Shown: positions 1-6,041, counted from the stretch's first letter. The stretch is 8,897 nt of DNA from Geodermatophilaceae bacterium (GCA_013812385.1 JACCTM010000229.1:1-8897), one strand, 5' to 3'. Numbers and translations are program-made. The notes: generated by a model from the sequence alone, not told the origin.

Positions 1-334
1 CCACCTCCATCACGGTGTCCTCACCCTTGGCCACCGGCAGCTCGTACTCCTCCTTGGGAAGCAGGTCACGCACCTTTTTCCCGGCCAGACCGGCGAACAT
101 CTCATCGGCGGTCTGCTCGTCGATCACTCGAGCCAGCGCTTCGTCATCCTGGACGTAGCGAGGGATGACAAACCGCAAGACCTGGGAGCCGGGCAGGATC
201 GTGTGCGGGCTGCCGTCGCCGTGGCAGACCACGATCCCGGGCAGCTTGCGCTCGGCCATCAACTGGGCGGCCTCGAGTGCGTCGGAATCCAAGCCGACGG
301 CGGGAAATGGGACTGCGAGATCACGGGCCTGCAT
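1..334 (-). CDS. CBS-domain protein, 3' end outside window (partial)
   Basis: This is the N-terminal 111 residues of a protein that runs off the left edge. It starts at ATG 334 with a Shine-Dalgarno-like AGGGTGG (339-345) four bases upstream. The sequence opens with MQARDLAVPFPAVGLDSDAL, followed by AAQLMAERKLPGIVV and a long second half containing QVLRFVIPRYVQDD and a KKVRDLLPKEE stretch. This layout is that of single-chain CBS-pair proteins of actinobacteria, where the first CBS motif covers about residues 5-50 and the second is expected after residue 90. CBS pairs usually bind adenine nucleotides and regulate a partner, often a transporter or enzyme encoded next door; here the partner would lie to the left of the window. 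From memory, similar actinobacterial proteins sit beside an SLC13/ArsB-type transporter gene, but this cannot be seen here. It lies 21 bp downstream of the TetR gene on the same strand, so the two could share a transcript. Confidence 0.8.
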   Translation of the reverse strand, partial: MQARDLAVPFPAVGLDSDALEAAQLMAERKLPGIVVCHGDGSPHTILPGSQVLRFVIPRYVQDDEALARVIDEQTADEMFAGLAGKKVRDLLPKEEYELPVAKGEDTVMEV

Positions 335-338
335 TCGG

Positions 339-345
339 CCACCCT
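339..345 (-). promoter_or_regulatory. Ribosome binding site of the CBS-domain gene
   Basis: On the minus strand AGGGTGG is followed by a four-base spacer (CCGA) and then ATG at 334. It is an imperfect but purine-rich Shine-Dalgarno sequence that supports this start. It lies in the 21-bp gap after the TetR stop codon, so the CBS gene can be translated independently even if transcribed with the regulator. Confidence 0.45.
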
Positions 346-355
346 AATGATCGCT

Positions 356-1081
356 TCAGTGGGCCAGCGTGCGATCCAACCGATCGAGCATGTTCTCCAG
401 CGCCGCCTCGAACTCGTTGTCGCTGTGGTCCTCGGACAACCGAGTGCCGAGACGAAGCACCTGCGGGAATGCATTGACCGAGGACTCGGCGCCGCCAGCG
501 GTAACCTCCGCGTGGCCGAGCGAGTCCACCACGATGTCTGACTCGGCAGTACGTGCGGCGGCCTCCAGAAGCAGGTGGCCGAGCAGGAAACTGGAAAAGG
601 CACGGTAGGCCGCAATGGCGCTCTCGTCGGTGAATCCACGCGAGATCAACTCACTGAGAAAGTCCTCGACGACCTTCAGGCTACGAAGTGGTGGACGAAG
701 CCAGGGCGCGGCCGGGTGACGCGTCGCGATCAGCGGGAAGACTGCGGGATGTTCCTGGGCGATCCGGCGGACGCCGTGAGCCAGCCACTGCAGGTATGCC
801 TGCCACCCGTTGAGTGGCTCCACGGTGTCAGGGTTCAGATGCAGTTCGGAGACCATGCTCTCGACGATGCACTCGAGCAGGTCTTCGCGGCCGTTGACGT
901 ACCGGTAGAGCGACATCGCTTCGACGCCGAGTTCCTTGCCGAGTCCACGCATGGTCAACGCGGGCAACCCGTTGTCGTCCACGAACAGTACGGCGGCAGA
1001 GATGATCAACTCCCGGCTCAGGGGTAGTCGCCTCCCGGTGACATCCACCCCGTCGGGATCAGTGCTGACTGCCGGCGCCAT
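356..1081 (-). CDS. TetR-family transcriptional regulator (tetracycline-repressor-type C-terminal domain)
   Basis: The product is 241 residues, a normal size for the subgroup with a TetR_C-type ligand domain. The DNA-binding domain spans about residues 20-75. The recognition segment TMRGLGKELGVEAMSLYRYV (44-62) continues into NGREDLLE, the typical form for this subgroup. The C-terminal half (about 90-235) is helical and includes AYRAFSSFLLGHLLLEAAA, as in the ligand-binding/dimer core of TetR-type repressors. ATG 1081 is the only sensible start because the open frame upstream overlaps the polyketide synthase on the other strand. Its GGGAGG lies unusually close, with only two bases between it and the ATG; an alternative GAGGA lies 13 bases away. 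The gene is divergent from the type III PKS operon across 108 bp, the classic arrangement for a local repressor. The likely ligand is an operon product or membrane-active compound, which is inference. Confidence 0.93.
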   Translation of the reverse strand: MAPAVSTDPDGVDVTGRRLPLSRELIISAAVLFVDDNGLPALTMRGLGKELGVEAMSLYRYVNGREDLLECIVESMVSELHLNPDTVEPLNGWQAYLQWLAHGVRRIAQEHPAVFPLIATRHPAAPWLRPPLRSLKVVEDFLSELISRGFTDESAIAAYRAFSSFLLGHLLLEAAARTAESDIVVDSLGHAEVTAGGAESSVNAFPQVLRLGTRLSEDHSDNEFEAALENMLDRLDRTLAH

Positions 1082-1121
1082 GACCTCCCACTTTCCTCGC
1101 CACGCTCTCAGGTACGTCTTA

Positions 1122-1127
1122 TTGACG
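1122..1127 (+). promoter_or_regulatory. Possible -35 hexamer (TTGACG) of the PKS operon
   Basis: TTGACG matches the actinobacterial -35 consensus TTGACN. No good -10 follows at 16-19 bp; the nearest candidates (GGTTAC, around 1147-1152) are weak. The hexamer overlaps the candidate TetR operator. It is reported as a tentative element only. Confidence 0.3.
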
Positions 1128-1142
1128 CAGTCTTTCACTGCG
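1126..1142. promoter_or_regulatory. Candidate operator: 17-bp inverted repeat in the TetR/PKS divergent region
   Basis: The sequence reads CGCAGT-CTTTC-ACTGCG. The two 6-bp arms are perfect reverse complements separated by five bases, a size compatible with a TetR-family dimer site. The left arm overlaps a TTGACG hexamer (1122-1127) that could be the -35 element of the PKS operon promoter, so a bound repressor would block it. A smaller 4-bp repeat (CGTC-TTATT-GACG, 1115-1127) overlaps on the left side. A 6-bp perfect repeat of this spacing can occur by chance in about 100 bp (roughly a one-in-six event), so position is the main support. Confidence 0.45.
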
Positions 1143-1189
1143 AGCCGGTTACGACCACTCACCGCCCATGTATCGGGTACAACCGAGGG

Positions 1190-2299
1190 GTGGACCGGGA
1201 GGGTGAGTTGGCGTCTCGATGCACCGGCTCGAGCCGGATCGCGGCCGTGGCCGTGGCATTGCCCGACCACCGATACGACCAGGCTGACATCACCGCGATG
1301 GTGACCGACCTTGTCCTGCCCGCCGGAATGTCTCCCGCGCTGTTGCGCCGGCTGCACGGCAATGCCGGCGTTGACCAGCGTCACCTGGCCCTGCCGCTGG
1401 CCGACTACGCCGAGCTCGATGGCTTCGGGGCGGCCAACGACGCATTCATCCGGGTCGGGACCGATCTCGCCGTGCGAGCCGTGACCGAGGCCCTGGATCG
1501 TGCCGGGCTGACGGCCCAGGATGTCGATCTGATCATCGCCACCTCGGTGACCGGGATCGCCGCGCCATCCTTGGATGCCCGCCTCGTCCCACGCCTGGGT
1601 TTGCGGCCGGACGTGAAGCGGATCCCGATCTTCGGCTTGGGCTGTGTCGCCGGCGCCGCGGGGGTGGCCCGGGTGCACGACTACCTGGTGGGGCATCCGG
1701 ACGACGTGGCCGTTCTGCTGGCCGTGGAACTGTGCTCACTGACCGTGCAGCGCGACGACCCGTCCACGGCCAACCTGGTGGCAAGCGGACTATTCGGTGA
1801 CGGCGCCGCGGCTGTGGTCATGACCGGTGCACGGCGCACGGAACCCGCTCGACCCGGGCCCGATGTCCGCGCCACCCGCTCGCGTTTCTATCCCGGGACC
1901 GAGCGGGTGATGGGCTGGGACATCGGCGGCACCGGCTTCCGGATCGTGCTCGACGCCAGCGTGGCCGATGTCGTGGGCGGGCACCTGGCCGAGGACATGA
2001 AAGCCTTTCTGGCCGACAGCGAGCTTGACGTCACAGACATTCGCCGGTGGATAGCGCACCCTGGCGGACCGAAAGTGCTGGCCGCCGTACAACAGGCGCT
2101 CGACTTGCCCGATCGGGCACTGCAGCACGCCTGGGACTCCCTTGCCAGCGTCGGCAATCTGTCCTCCGCTTCGGTGCTGCACGTCCTGGCCGCGACCCTG
2201 GACGATCCAGCACCCCCGCCGGGTTCGTATGGAGTGCTGATGGCGATGGGCCCCGGTTTCTGCGCGGAGTTGGTTCTGCTGCGCTGGCCCCCGGACTGA
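1190..2299 (+). CDS. srsA: Type III polyketide synthase, alkylresorcinol-synthase-like (SrsA-like)
   Basis: The 369-residue product is a chalcone-synthase-fold homodimeric enzyme that loads an acyl starter and extends it with (methyl)malonyl-CoA. The full catalytic triad is visible: Cys152 in FGLGCVAGAAG, His290 in WIAHPGGPK and Asn323 in VGNLSSASVL. The segment TSVTGIAAPSLDARL, the gatekeeper-like loop VASGLFGDGAAAVV (197-210) and the C-terminal MAMGPGFCAELVLLRW are also typical of the family. The start is uncertain. GTG 1190 has purines directly abutting it but no spacing, whereas TTG 1208 has GGGAGGG four bases upstream and would remove six residues. The gene leads a tight operon with a methyltransferase and a flavoprotein, the order of Streptomyces griseus srsABC, in which SrsA makes alkylresorcinols from long fatty acyl starters. 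The symbol is by analogy; the exact product (chain length, resorcinol or pyrone) cannot be read from sequence. Confidence 0.9.
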   Translation: MDREGELASRCTGSSRIAAVAVALPDHRYDQADITAMVTDLVLPAGMSPALLRRLHGNAGVDQRHLALPLADYAELDGFGAANDAFIRVGTDLAVRAVTEALDRAGLTAQDVDLIIATSVTGIAAPSLDARLVPRLGLRPDVKRIPIFGLGCVAGAAGVARVHDYLVGHPDDVAVLLAVELCSLTVQRDDPSTANLVASGLFGDGAAAVVMTGARRTEPARPGPDVRATRSRFYPGTERVMGWDIGGTGFRIVLDASVADVVGGHLAEDMKAFLADSELDVTDIRRWIAHPGGPKVLAAVQQALDLPDRALQHAWDSLASVGNLSSASVLHVLAATLDDPAPPPGSYGVLMAMGPGFCAELVLLRWPPD

Positions 2300-2303
2300 G
2301 TCC

Positions 2304-2846
2304 ATGAGCTCTGAACATTGGTACGCGGTGCTCATCGCCGCCGTGGTCGTCGAGCGGATCGCTGAACTGGTTGTTTCCCAGCGCAATGTCACCTGGGCGT
2401 TGGGCCAAGGTGGGGCCGAAACCGGCCGCGGGCACTACCCGCCGATGGTCGCCCTGCACACCGGACTGCTGGCGGCCTGCCTGCTGGAGGTGTTCGCCGG
2501 TGACCGACCGTTCCTCCCGGTGCTGGCTGCGCCCATGCTTGCACTGGTCTTGGGCGCGCAGGCGTTGCGCTGGTGGTGCATCAGCGTCCTCGGACGACGG
2601 TGGAACACTCGCGTCGTCGTCATCCCCGGGCGTCCTCTGGTGGCGGCGGGACCCTACCGCTGGTTTCGCCACCCCAACTATCTCGCGGTGGTGATCGAGG
2701 GCATCGCCCTCCCGCTCGTCCATACCGCCTGGGTGACCGCGCTGATCTTCACTGGACTCAACGCCGTTCTCCTGCTCGTCTTTCGCATTCCCGCCGAGGA
2801 GCGAGCGCTGAAATCGGCGTCGGCAGCAACACCGCGGGCGGCATGA
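2304..2846 (+). CDS. srsB: Isoprenylcysteine carboxyl methyltransferase-like membrane protein (SrsB-like O-methyltransferase)
   Basis: The 180-residue integral membrane protein has about four or five hydrophobic helices (around 7-24, 48-66, 71-90, 127-147 and 146-162). It carries the ICMT/phospholipid-methyltransferase signature near the C terminus: GPYRWFRHPNY (116-126), Glu132 in the next helix, and the acidic pair in RIPAEERALK (161-170). In ICMT-type enzymes this region binds S-adenosylmethionine. In the srs operon the SrsB protein methylates a phenolic hydroxyl of alkylresorcinol, although the family name refers to prenylated cysteine. The start ATG 2304 lies four bases after the PKS stop, and no strong ribosome binding site is present apart from GGACTGAG, so translation is probably coupled to the PKS. 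Its stop overlaps the start of the flavoprotein gene in an ATGA. A membrane enzyme suits a lipid-like substrate. The substrate itself is inference. Confidence 0.87.
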   Translation: MSSEHWYAVLIAAVVVERIAELVVSQRNVTWALGQGGAETGRGHYPPMVALHTGLLAACLLEVFAGDRPFLPVLAAPMLALVLGAQALRWWCISVLGRRWNTRVVVIPGRPLVAAGPYRWFRHPNYLAVVIEGIALPLVHTAWVTALIFTGLNAVLLLVFRIPAEERALKSASAATPRAA

Positions 2847-3916
2847 GACCCGGCAGCGAGATGATTCGGGCCGACGCCGACGTGCTGGTCGTCGGTGGCG
2901 GTCCGGTCGGGCTCGCTGCCGCGATCGAGGGTCGCCTCGCCGGATTGTCGGTGCTGGTGATCGAACCTCGGGCCGGGTCGGTTGACAAGGCCTGCGGCGA
3001 AGGGCTGATGCCCGGCACGGTGAGCGCTCTGCGCAACCTCGGAGTCGGCATCCAGGGCGCGCCGTTCCGCGGCGTCCGGTACGTGGCACCGAACGGAAGG
3101 ACCACCGCCACCCACCACTTCTCCGCCGGCACCGGCATGGGGGTACGCCGCACCGCGCTGCACGCTGCCCTTGCCCAGCGCGCTGCGGACGTGGGAGTGG
3201 TCCGGCAGTCCGGGCGAGTCGTCGGCCTTCGGCCCACCGGTGCCCCAGCCCGCTTGGTGGTCGCGCTGGACGACGGCAGCGCCGTCGAGGGTGGCTGGGT
3301 GCTGGGCTGCGACGGCCTGCATTCAGTGGTGCGCCGGGAGACCGGGCTCGCCCGCGGCAGCGACGGTCGGCGGTTCGGGATCCGACGGCATGCCGCTCTC
3401 GCACCGTGGTCGGATGTCGTCGAAGTCCACTGGTCGGCCCTCGGGGAGGCCTACGTCACGCCGATCTCGGCCACCGAGGTCGGGATCGCGGTCCTCGGCC
3501 CGCGCGGGTGGTCCTTCGACGAGGCACTGGGCAGCTTTCCCGCGCTGGCCCGACGGTTGGCCGACGTTGCCTGGACCACGTCGGCGCGCGGCGCGGGACC
3601 GTTGCAGCAGAAGGTTTCCTCCCCGGTTCGCGGCCGGGTGCTCCTGGTCGGGGATGCTGCCGGGTACGTCGATGCGCTCACCGGCGAGGGGCTGCGGATC
3701 GGCTTGGCCTGCGCCCAAGCGGCCGTGCGTTGCGTGGCCGCCGGCCGGCCGCTGGACTATCCGTACGACTGGCGCTCGCTGACCCGGGACTACCGCTGGC
3801 TGACCAGCGGCCTGGTCACCACCACCCGCGTCCCCCTCGCCCGCCGTCTACTCGTACCCGTGGCCGCGCGGCTGCCCCGGGTCTTCGGTGCCGCCGTGGA
3901 GCGGCTGGCCCGCTGA
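2843..3916 (+). CDS. srsC: FAD-dependent oxidoreductase/hydroxylase (SrsC-like, geranylgeranyl-reductase-type fold)
   Basis: The 357-residue flavoprotein has the three usual motifs of group A flavin monooxygenases and geranylgeranyl reductases. These are the dinucleotide-binding DVLVVGGGPVGLAAAIEG (13-30), the NAD(P)H/FAD motif LGCDGLHSVVRRETG (154-168) and the FAD-ribityl motif VLLVGDAAGYVDALTGEG (267-283). An early DKACGEGLMPGTVSAL segment (48-63) resembles the geranylgeranyl-reductase family more than classical phenol hydroxylases. ATG 2843 forms a 4-bp ATGA overlap with the methyltransferase stop; a second in-frame ATG at 2861 is possible. In S. griseus the SrsC flavoprotein hydroxylates the alkylresorcinol (ether) ring, giving quinone products; this gene is in the same place and is assigned that role by context. 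The C-terminal 60 residues (RVPLARRLLVPVAARLPRVF) are basic and hydrophobic, possibly for membrane association. Confidence 0.87.
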   Translation: MRPGSEMIRADADVLVVGGGPVGLAAAIEGRLAGLSVLVIEPRAGSVDKACGEGLMPGTVSALRNLGVGIQGAPFRGVRYVAPNGRTTATHHFSAGTGMGVRRTALHAALAQRAADVGVVRQSGRVVGLRPTGAPARLVVALDDGSAVEGGWVLGCDGLHSVVRRETGLARGSDGRRFGIRRHAALAPWSDVVEVHWSALGEAYVTPISATEVGIAVLGPRGWSFDEALGSFPALARRLADVAWTTSARGAGPLQQKVSSPVRGRVLLVGDAAGYVDALTGEGLRIGLACAQAAVRCVAAGRPLDYPYDWRSLTRDYRWLTSGLVTTTRVPLARRLLVPVAARLPRVFGAAVERLAR

Positions 3917-3928
3917 CGCCCGGGGTGG

Positions 3929-4675
3929 CTACATCCAGGGCGGTGGCTCGGGCAGCACCCCTTCGGCGGCCAGGCCCTCGCCGGAGGAGCGCCCGGTCAG
4001 CCAGGCCAGCAGGTCGGCCGCCTTGCCGCTGACTTCGCGATAGGTCAGGTCGTCGGCGGCCCCAGAACCGATCCGCCAGATCCGCTCGCGATCGGTGGCC
4101 TGCAGCACCCAGGACGGAGCATCGTCGCGGCCGTTCATCGTCGTGGTGACATCCTCCAGCAGCGCGTCCACGAGATCGCCCGGCCAGGATTCCACCGATA
4201 CTCCGGACCCGAGGTCCACCAGATGCAGCCACACCTCTCGCGTGCGCAGCCACAGGGTCGTACTCGCCGGCATCTCTCGGCCCTGAAACGTACGTACGCG
4301 CGCCGTCCAGGCCGGCCCCGGAAGGCCAGCGATCTCCGCGTCCAACTGTCCGGCCGTGTCACGGACATCGGCACTGAGTTGGTCGCCGTCTTGCCCAGCT
4401 CCGGTTTCGATGTCCCGGTTGCGGGTTTCGATGTCGTGGTACATCAATGTCTCGTTCCCCGTACGCGCCCAGACCAGCAAGCGGCACACGGCCTCTGCGT
4501 TGCGGGCCACATGCGCTGCCACATGGGCACGGCTCCAGTCCGGCAGCGCCGAAGGCTCGCGGAGTTCGTCCTCGGTCAGGCCCTCGACCTGGTCGAGGAA
4601 GCGCGCCTCACCTTCTCGCAGCCAGGCCAGGATGTGAGCCGACTCGGCTGGCATGGACTCGGCAGGGTCGGTCAT
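3929..4675 (-). CDS. Maleylpyruvate isomerase family mycothiol-dependent enzyme (DinB-like fold)
   Basis: The 248-residue protein has an N-terminal four-helix DinB/MDMPI domain and a smaller C-terminal domain. The metal-site pattern of the characterised Corynebacterium maleylpyruvate isomerase (His, then Glu-x3-His) is present: His51/His55 in WSRAHVAAHVARNAEAV, and Glu147 with His151 in LRTREVWLHLVDLG. Length and domain order match the family. ATG 4675 is well supported by CGAGGAG (4684-4690), eight bases upstream. A longer open frame up to 4825 exists but lacks homologous content and would cross the promoter of the divergent gene. No gentisate or maleylpyruvate pathway genes are visible nearby, so the true reaction is unknown; many members act in unspecified mycothiol-dependent isomerisation or conjugation. 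The gene is convergent with the srs-like operon (12-bp gap) and divergent from the Eis-like gene. Confidence 0.88.
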   Translation of the reverse strand: MTDPAESMPAESAHILAWLREGEARFLDQVEGLTEDELREPSALPDWSRAHVAAHVARNAEAVCRLLVWARTGNETLMYHDIETRNRDIETGAGQDGDQLSADVRDTAGQLDAEIAGLPGPAWTARVRTFQGREMPASTTLWLRTREVWLHLVDLGSGVSVESWPGDLVDALLEDVTTTMNGRDDAPSWVLQATDRERIWRIGSGAADDLTYREVSGKAADLLAWLTGRSSGEGLAAEGVLPEPPPWM

Positions 4676-4683
4676 CAGACTGG

Positions 4684-4690
4684 CTCCTCG
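4684..4690 (-). promoter_or_regulatory. Ribosome binding site of the MDMPI-family gene
   Basis: CGAGGAG on the minus strand lies eight bases before ATG 4675. It is one of the clearer Shine-Dalgarno sequences in the window and decides the start of the maleylpyruvate-isomerase-family gene against the longer upstream frame. Confidence 0.7.
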
Positions 4691-4755
4691 GGTGGCTGGC
4701 TTCGGTTCTCGGGCTAAGTCTTGACTTTCCTGAGCTGGTGCTCGTGGAAACTCGG

Positions 4756-4784
4756 CTGACCGACGGCGTGATCCAGAGTAGACA
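4756..4784 (+). promoter_or_regulatory. Candidate promoter of the Eis-like gene (leaderless)
   Basis: CTGACC (4756-4761) and TAGACA (4779-4784) are separated by exactly 17 bp, close to the actinobacterial housekeeping pattern TTGACN-N17-TANNNT. The expected transcription start, about seven bases after the -10, falls at 4791-4792, on the GTG start codon itself. That would make the transcript leaderless and explains why no Shine-Dalgarno sequence precedes this GTG. Each hexamer has one mismatch at a conserved position, so this is a prediction. Confidence 0.45.
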
Positions 4785-4791
4785 GACCAGC

Positions 4792-6027
4792 GTGCCTGAT
4801 GACCTCGAGAGCCGACTGCGCCCATTCACCGCCGACGAGTTCGATGCGGCCTTCGCCTGCCTGAGCGAGGGCTTCGGTGAGGACATCACCGACGTCGAAG
4901 GCGATCGGATGGTCTTCGAACCCGAACGGACCCTGGGTCTGTGGGACGGCGACCGGGTGGTGGCCACATCGGGGATCTACTCCCGAGAGATCACGATCCC
5001 GGGAGCCGTGGTCCCGTTGGCCGCGGTCACCCTCGTCTCGGTCTCCCCGACGCACCGCCGGCAAGGGGTGCTGACCGCCATGATGGGCCGCCAACTACGC
5101 GAGGTGCAGGAGCGCGGCACCGAGCCGATCGCCGCGCTCTACGCCTCGGAGGGCTCGATCTACGGACGCTTCGGGTACGGGCTGGCCAGCTACCAGGGCC
5201 AGCTCAAGGGCGAGACGCAGTCGATGCGGCTCCGATCGGATGTGGATGCCGGTAACGGACGGGTGTATCCGGTGGACGAGAAGGATTTTCGATCCGCGGC
5301 CATCCCGTTCTACGACGAGATCCGGCCGGACACGCCTGGGTTGCTCTCCCGCAAGGATCAGTGGTGGGATTCCCTGCTGCTCGATCCCGAGAAGCAGCGC
5401 AACGGCAGGAGCGCTCGGCGCTACCTGCTGCACGCCGAACCGGACGGGACGGTAACCGGTTTTGCGCTCTACCGTCGCAAGGCCGATTGGGCCGACGCCG
5501 GACCCGACGGCACGGTCATCGTCGTCGAACTGCATGCCAGGCACACCGCCGCTCGGGCCGCGTTGTGGCGCTACCTCCTGTCGATGGACCTGGTCAGACA
5601 CCTGTCGGCCCCGCTGGCCGGGCGCGACGATCCGTTGCGGCACATGCTCACCGATGCCCGCGCGGTAGGGATGTCACAGGGTGACGCCCTGTACGTGCGT
5701 CTGGTCGATGTGGGTGCGGCACTTGCTGCTCGGCGGTACCCGACCACGATCGACCTGATTCTGGACATCGAGGATAAATTCTGCCCGTGGAACGCTGGGC
5801 GATGGAGGCTGACCGGCGGGCCGTCGTACGGCCGGTGTGTCCGAACCGAAGGTGACCCGGATCTGGCGATGACCGCCGAGACGCTGGGTGCGGTTTATCT
5901 CGGGGACACCTCGCTGGGCACCCTAGCGGCTGCCGGCCGGGTGCGCGAGATCACCCCGGGTGCGGTGGCCGCCGCGACGACGGCCTTCGGATGGCCAGCG
6001 GCGACCTACAGCCCAGAAGGCTTCTAG
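4792..6027 (+). CDS. Eis-like GNAT N-acetyltransferase
   Basis: The 411-residue protein matches the length and three-part plan of the Eis family: an N-terminal GNAT domain, a second GNAT-like domain and a C-terminal SCP2-like domain. The acetyl-CoA loop is VSPTHRRQGVLTAMM (84-98). The family hallmark ASEGSIYGRFGYG (118-130) contains Tyr124, the counterpart of the catalytic Tyr126 of Mycobacterium tuberculosis Eis. The protein ends in Phe, as Eis does; its terminal carboxylate serves as the general base in Eis. Family members acetylate amines, including aminoglycosides and polyamine-like substrates, and usually form hexamers. GTG 4792 is chosen because homology begins right after it and a promoter points at it; GTG 4768 and GTG 4744 are in frame but add unlike sequence and lack ribosome binding sites. 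The natural substrate is unknown. It ends 14 bp from the convergent rpiB. Confidence 0.9.
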   Translation: MPDDLESRLRPFTADEFDAAFACLSEGFGEDITDVEGDRMVFEPERTLGLWDGDRVVATSGIYSREITIPGAVVPLAAVTLVSVSPTHRRQGVLTAMMGRQLREVQERGTEPIAALYASEGSIYGRFGYGLASYQGQLKGETQSMRLRSDVDAGNGRVYPVDEKDFRSAAIPFYDEIRPDTPGLLSRKDQWWDSLLLDPEKQRNGRSARRYLLHAEPDGTVTGFALYRRKADWADAGPDGTVIVVELHARHTAARAALWRYLLSMDLVRHLSAPLAGRDDPLRHMLTDARAVGMSQGDALYVRLVDVGAALAARRYPTTIDLILDIEDKFCPWNAGRWRLTGGPSYGRCVRTEGDPDLAMTAETLGAVYLGDTSLGTLAAAGRVREITPGAVAAATTAFGWPAATYSPEGF

Positions 6028-6041
6028 CCCCTCAACCGGCC

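Noticed and set aside
1082..1696. N-terminal extension of the TetR frame
   Set aside because: It would overlap the first 500 bases of the PKS on the opposite strand, has no TetR-like content, and ATG 1081 sits exactly at the beginning of the homologous region.
1190..2299. Reading the PKS as a KAS III or HMG-CoA synthase-type thiolase-fold enzyme
   Set aside because: The GLGCVAGAAG, IAHPGGPK, GNLSSASVL and GPGFCAE motifs together are specific to type III PKSs of the chalcone synthase family.
2573..2842. Upstream extension of the flavoprotein frame inside the methyltransferase gene
   Set aside because: The extension is low-complexity Arg/Pro-rich sequence; the ATGA overlap at 2843 immediately before the FAD-binding motif is the natural start.
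2031..3404. 457-residue minus-strand open frame opposite the PKS, methyltransferase and flavoprotein genes
   Set aside because: The product is rich in Arg, Pro, Ser and Ala with no recognisable motif. It lies antisense to three genes with clear catalytic motifs, so it is a GC-rich shadow frame.
4447..4791. Upstream extension of the Eis-like frame
   Set aside because: It runs antisense through the MDMPI gene, shows no GNAT-like sequence, and family homology begins right after GTG 4792.
4676..4825. Upstream extension of the MDMPI frame
   Set aside because: A good Shine-Dalgarno precedes ATG 4675, and the extra residues would cross the promoter and start of the divergent acetyltransferase.
6012..6030. 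AGAAGGCTTCT palindrome near the end of the Eis-like gene as a terminator
   Set aside because: The arms are separated by a single base, so no RNA hairpin can form, and there is no T tract.
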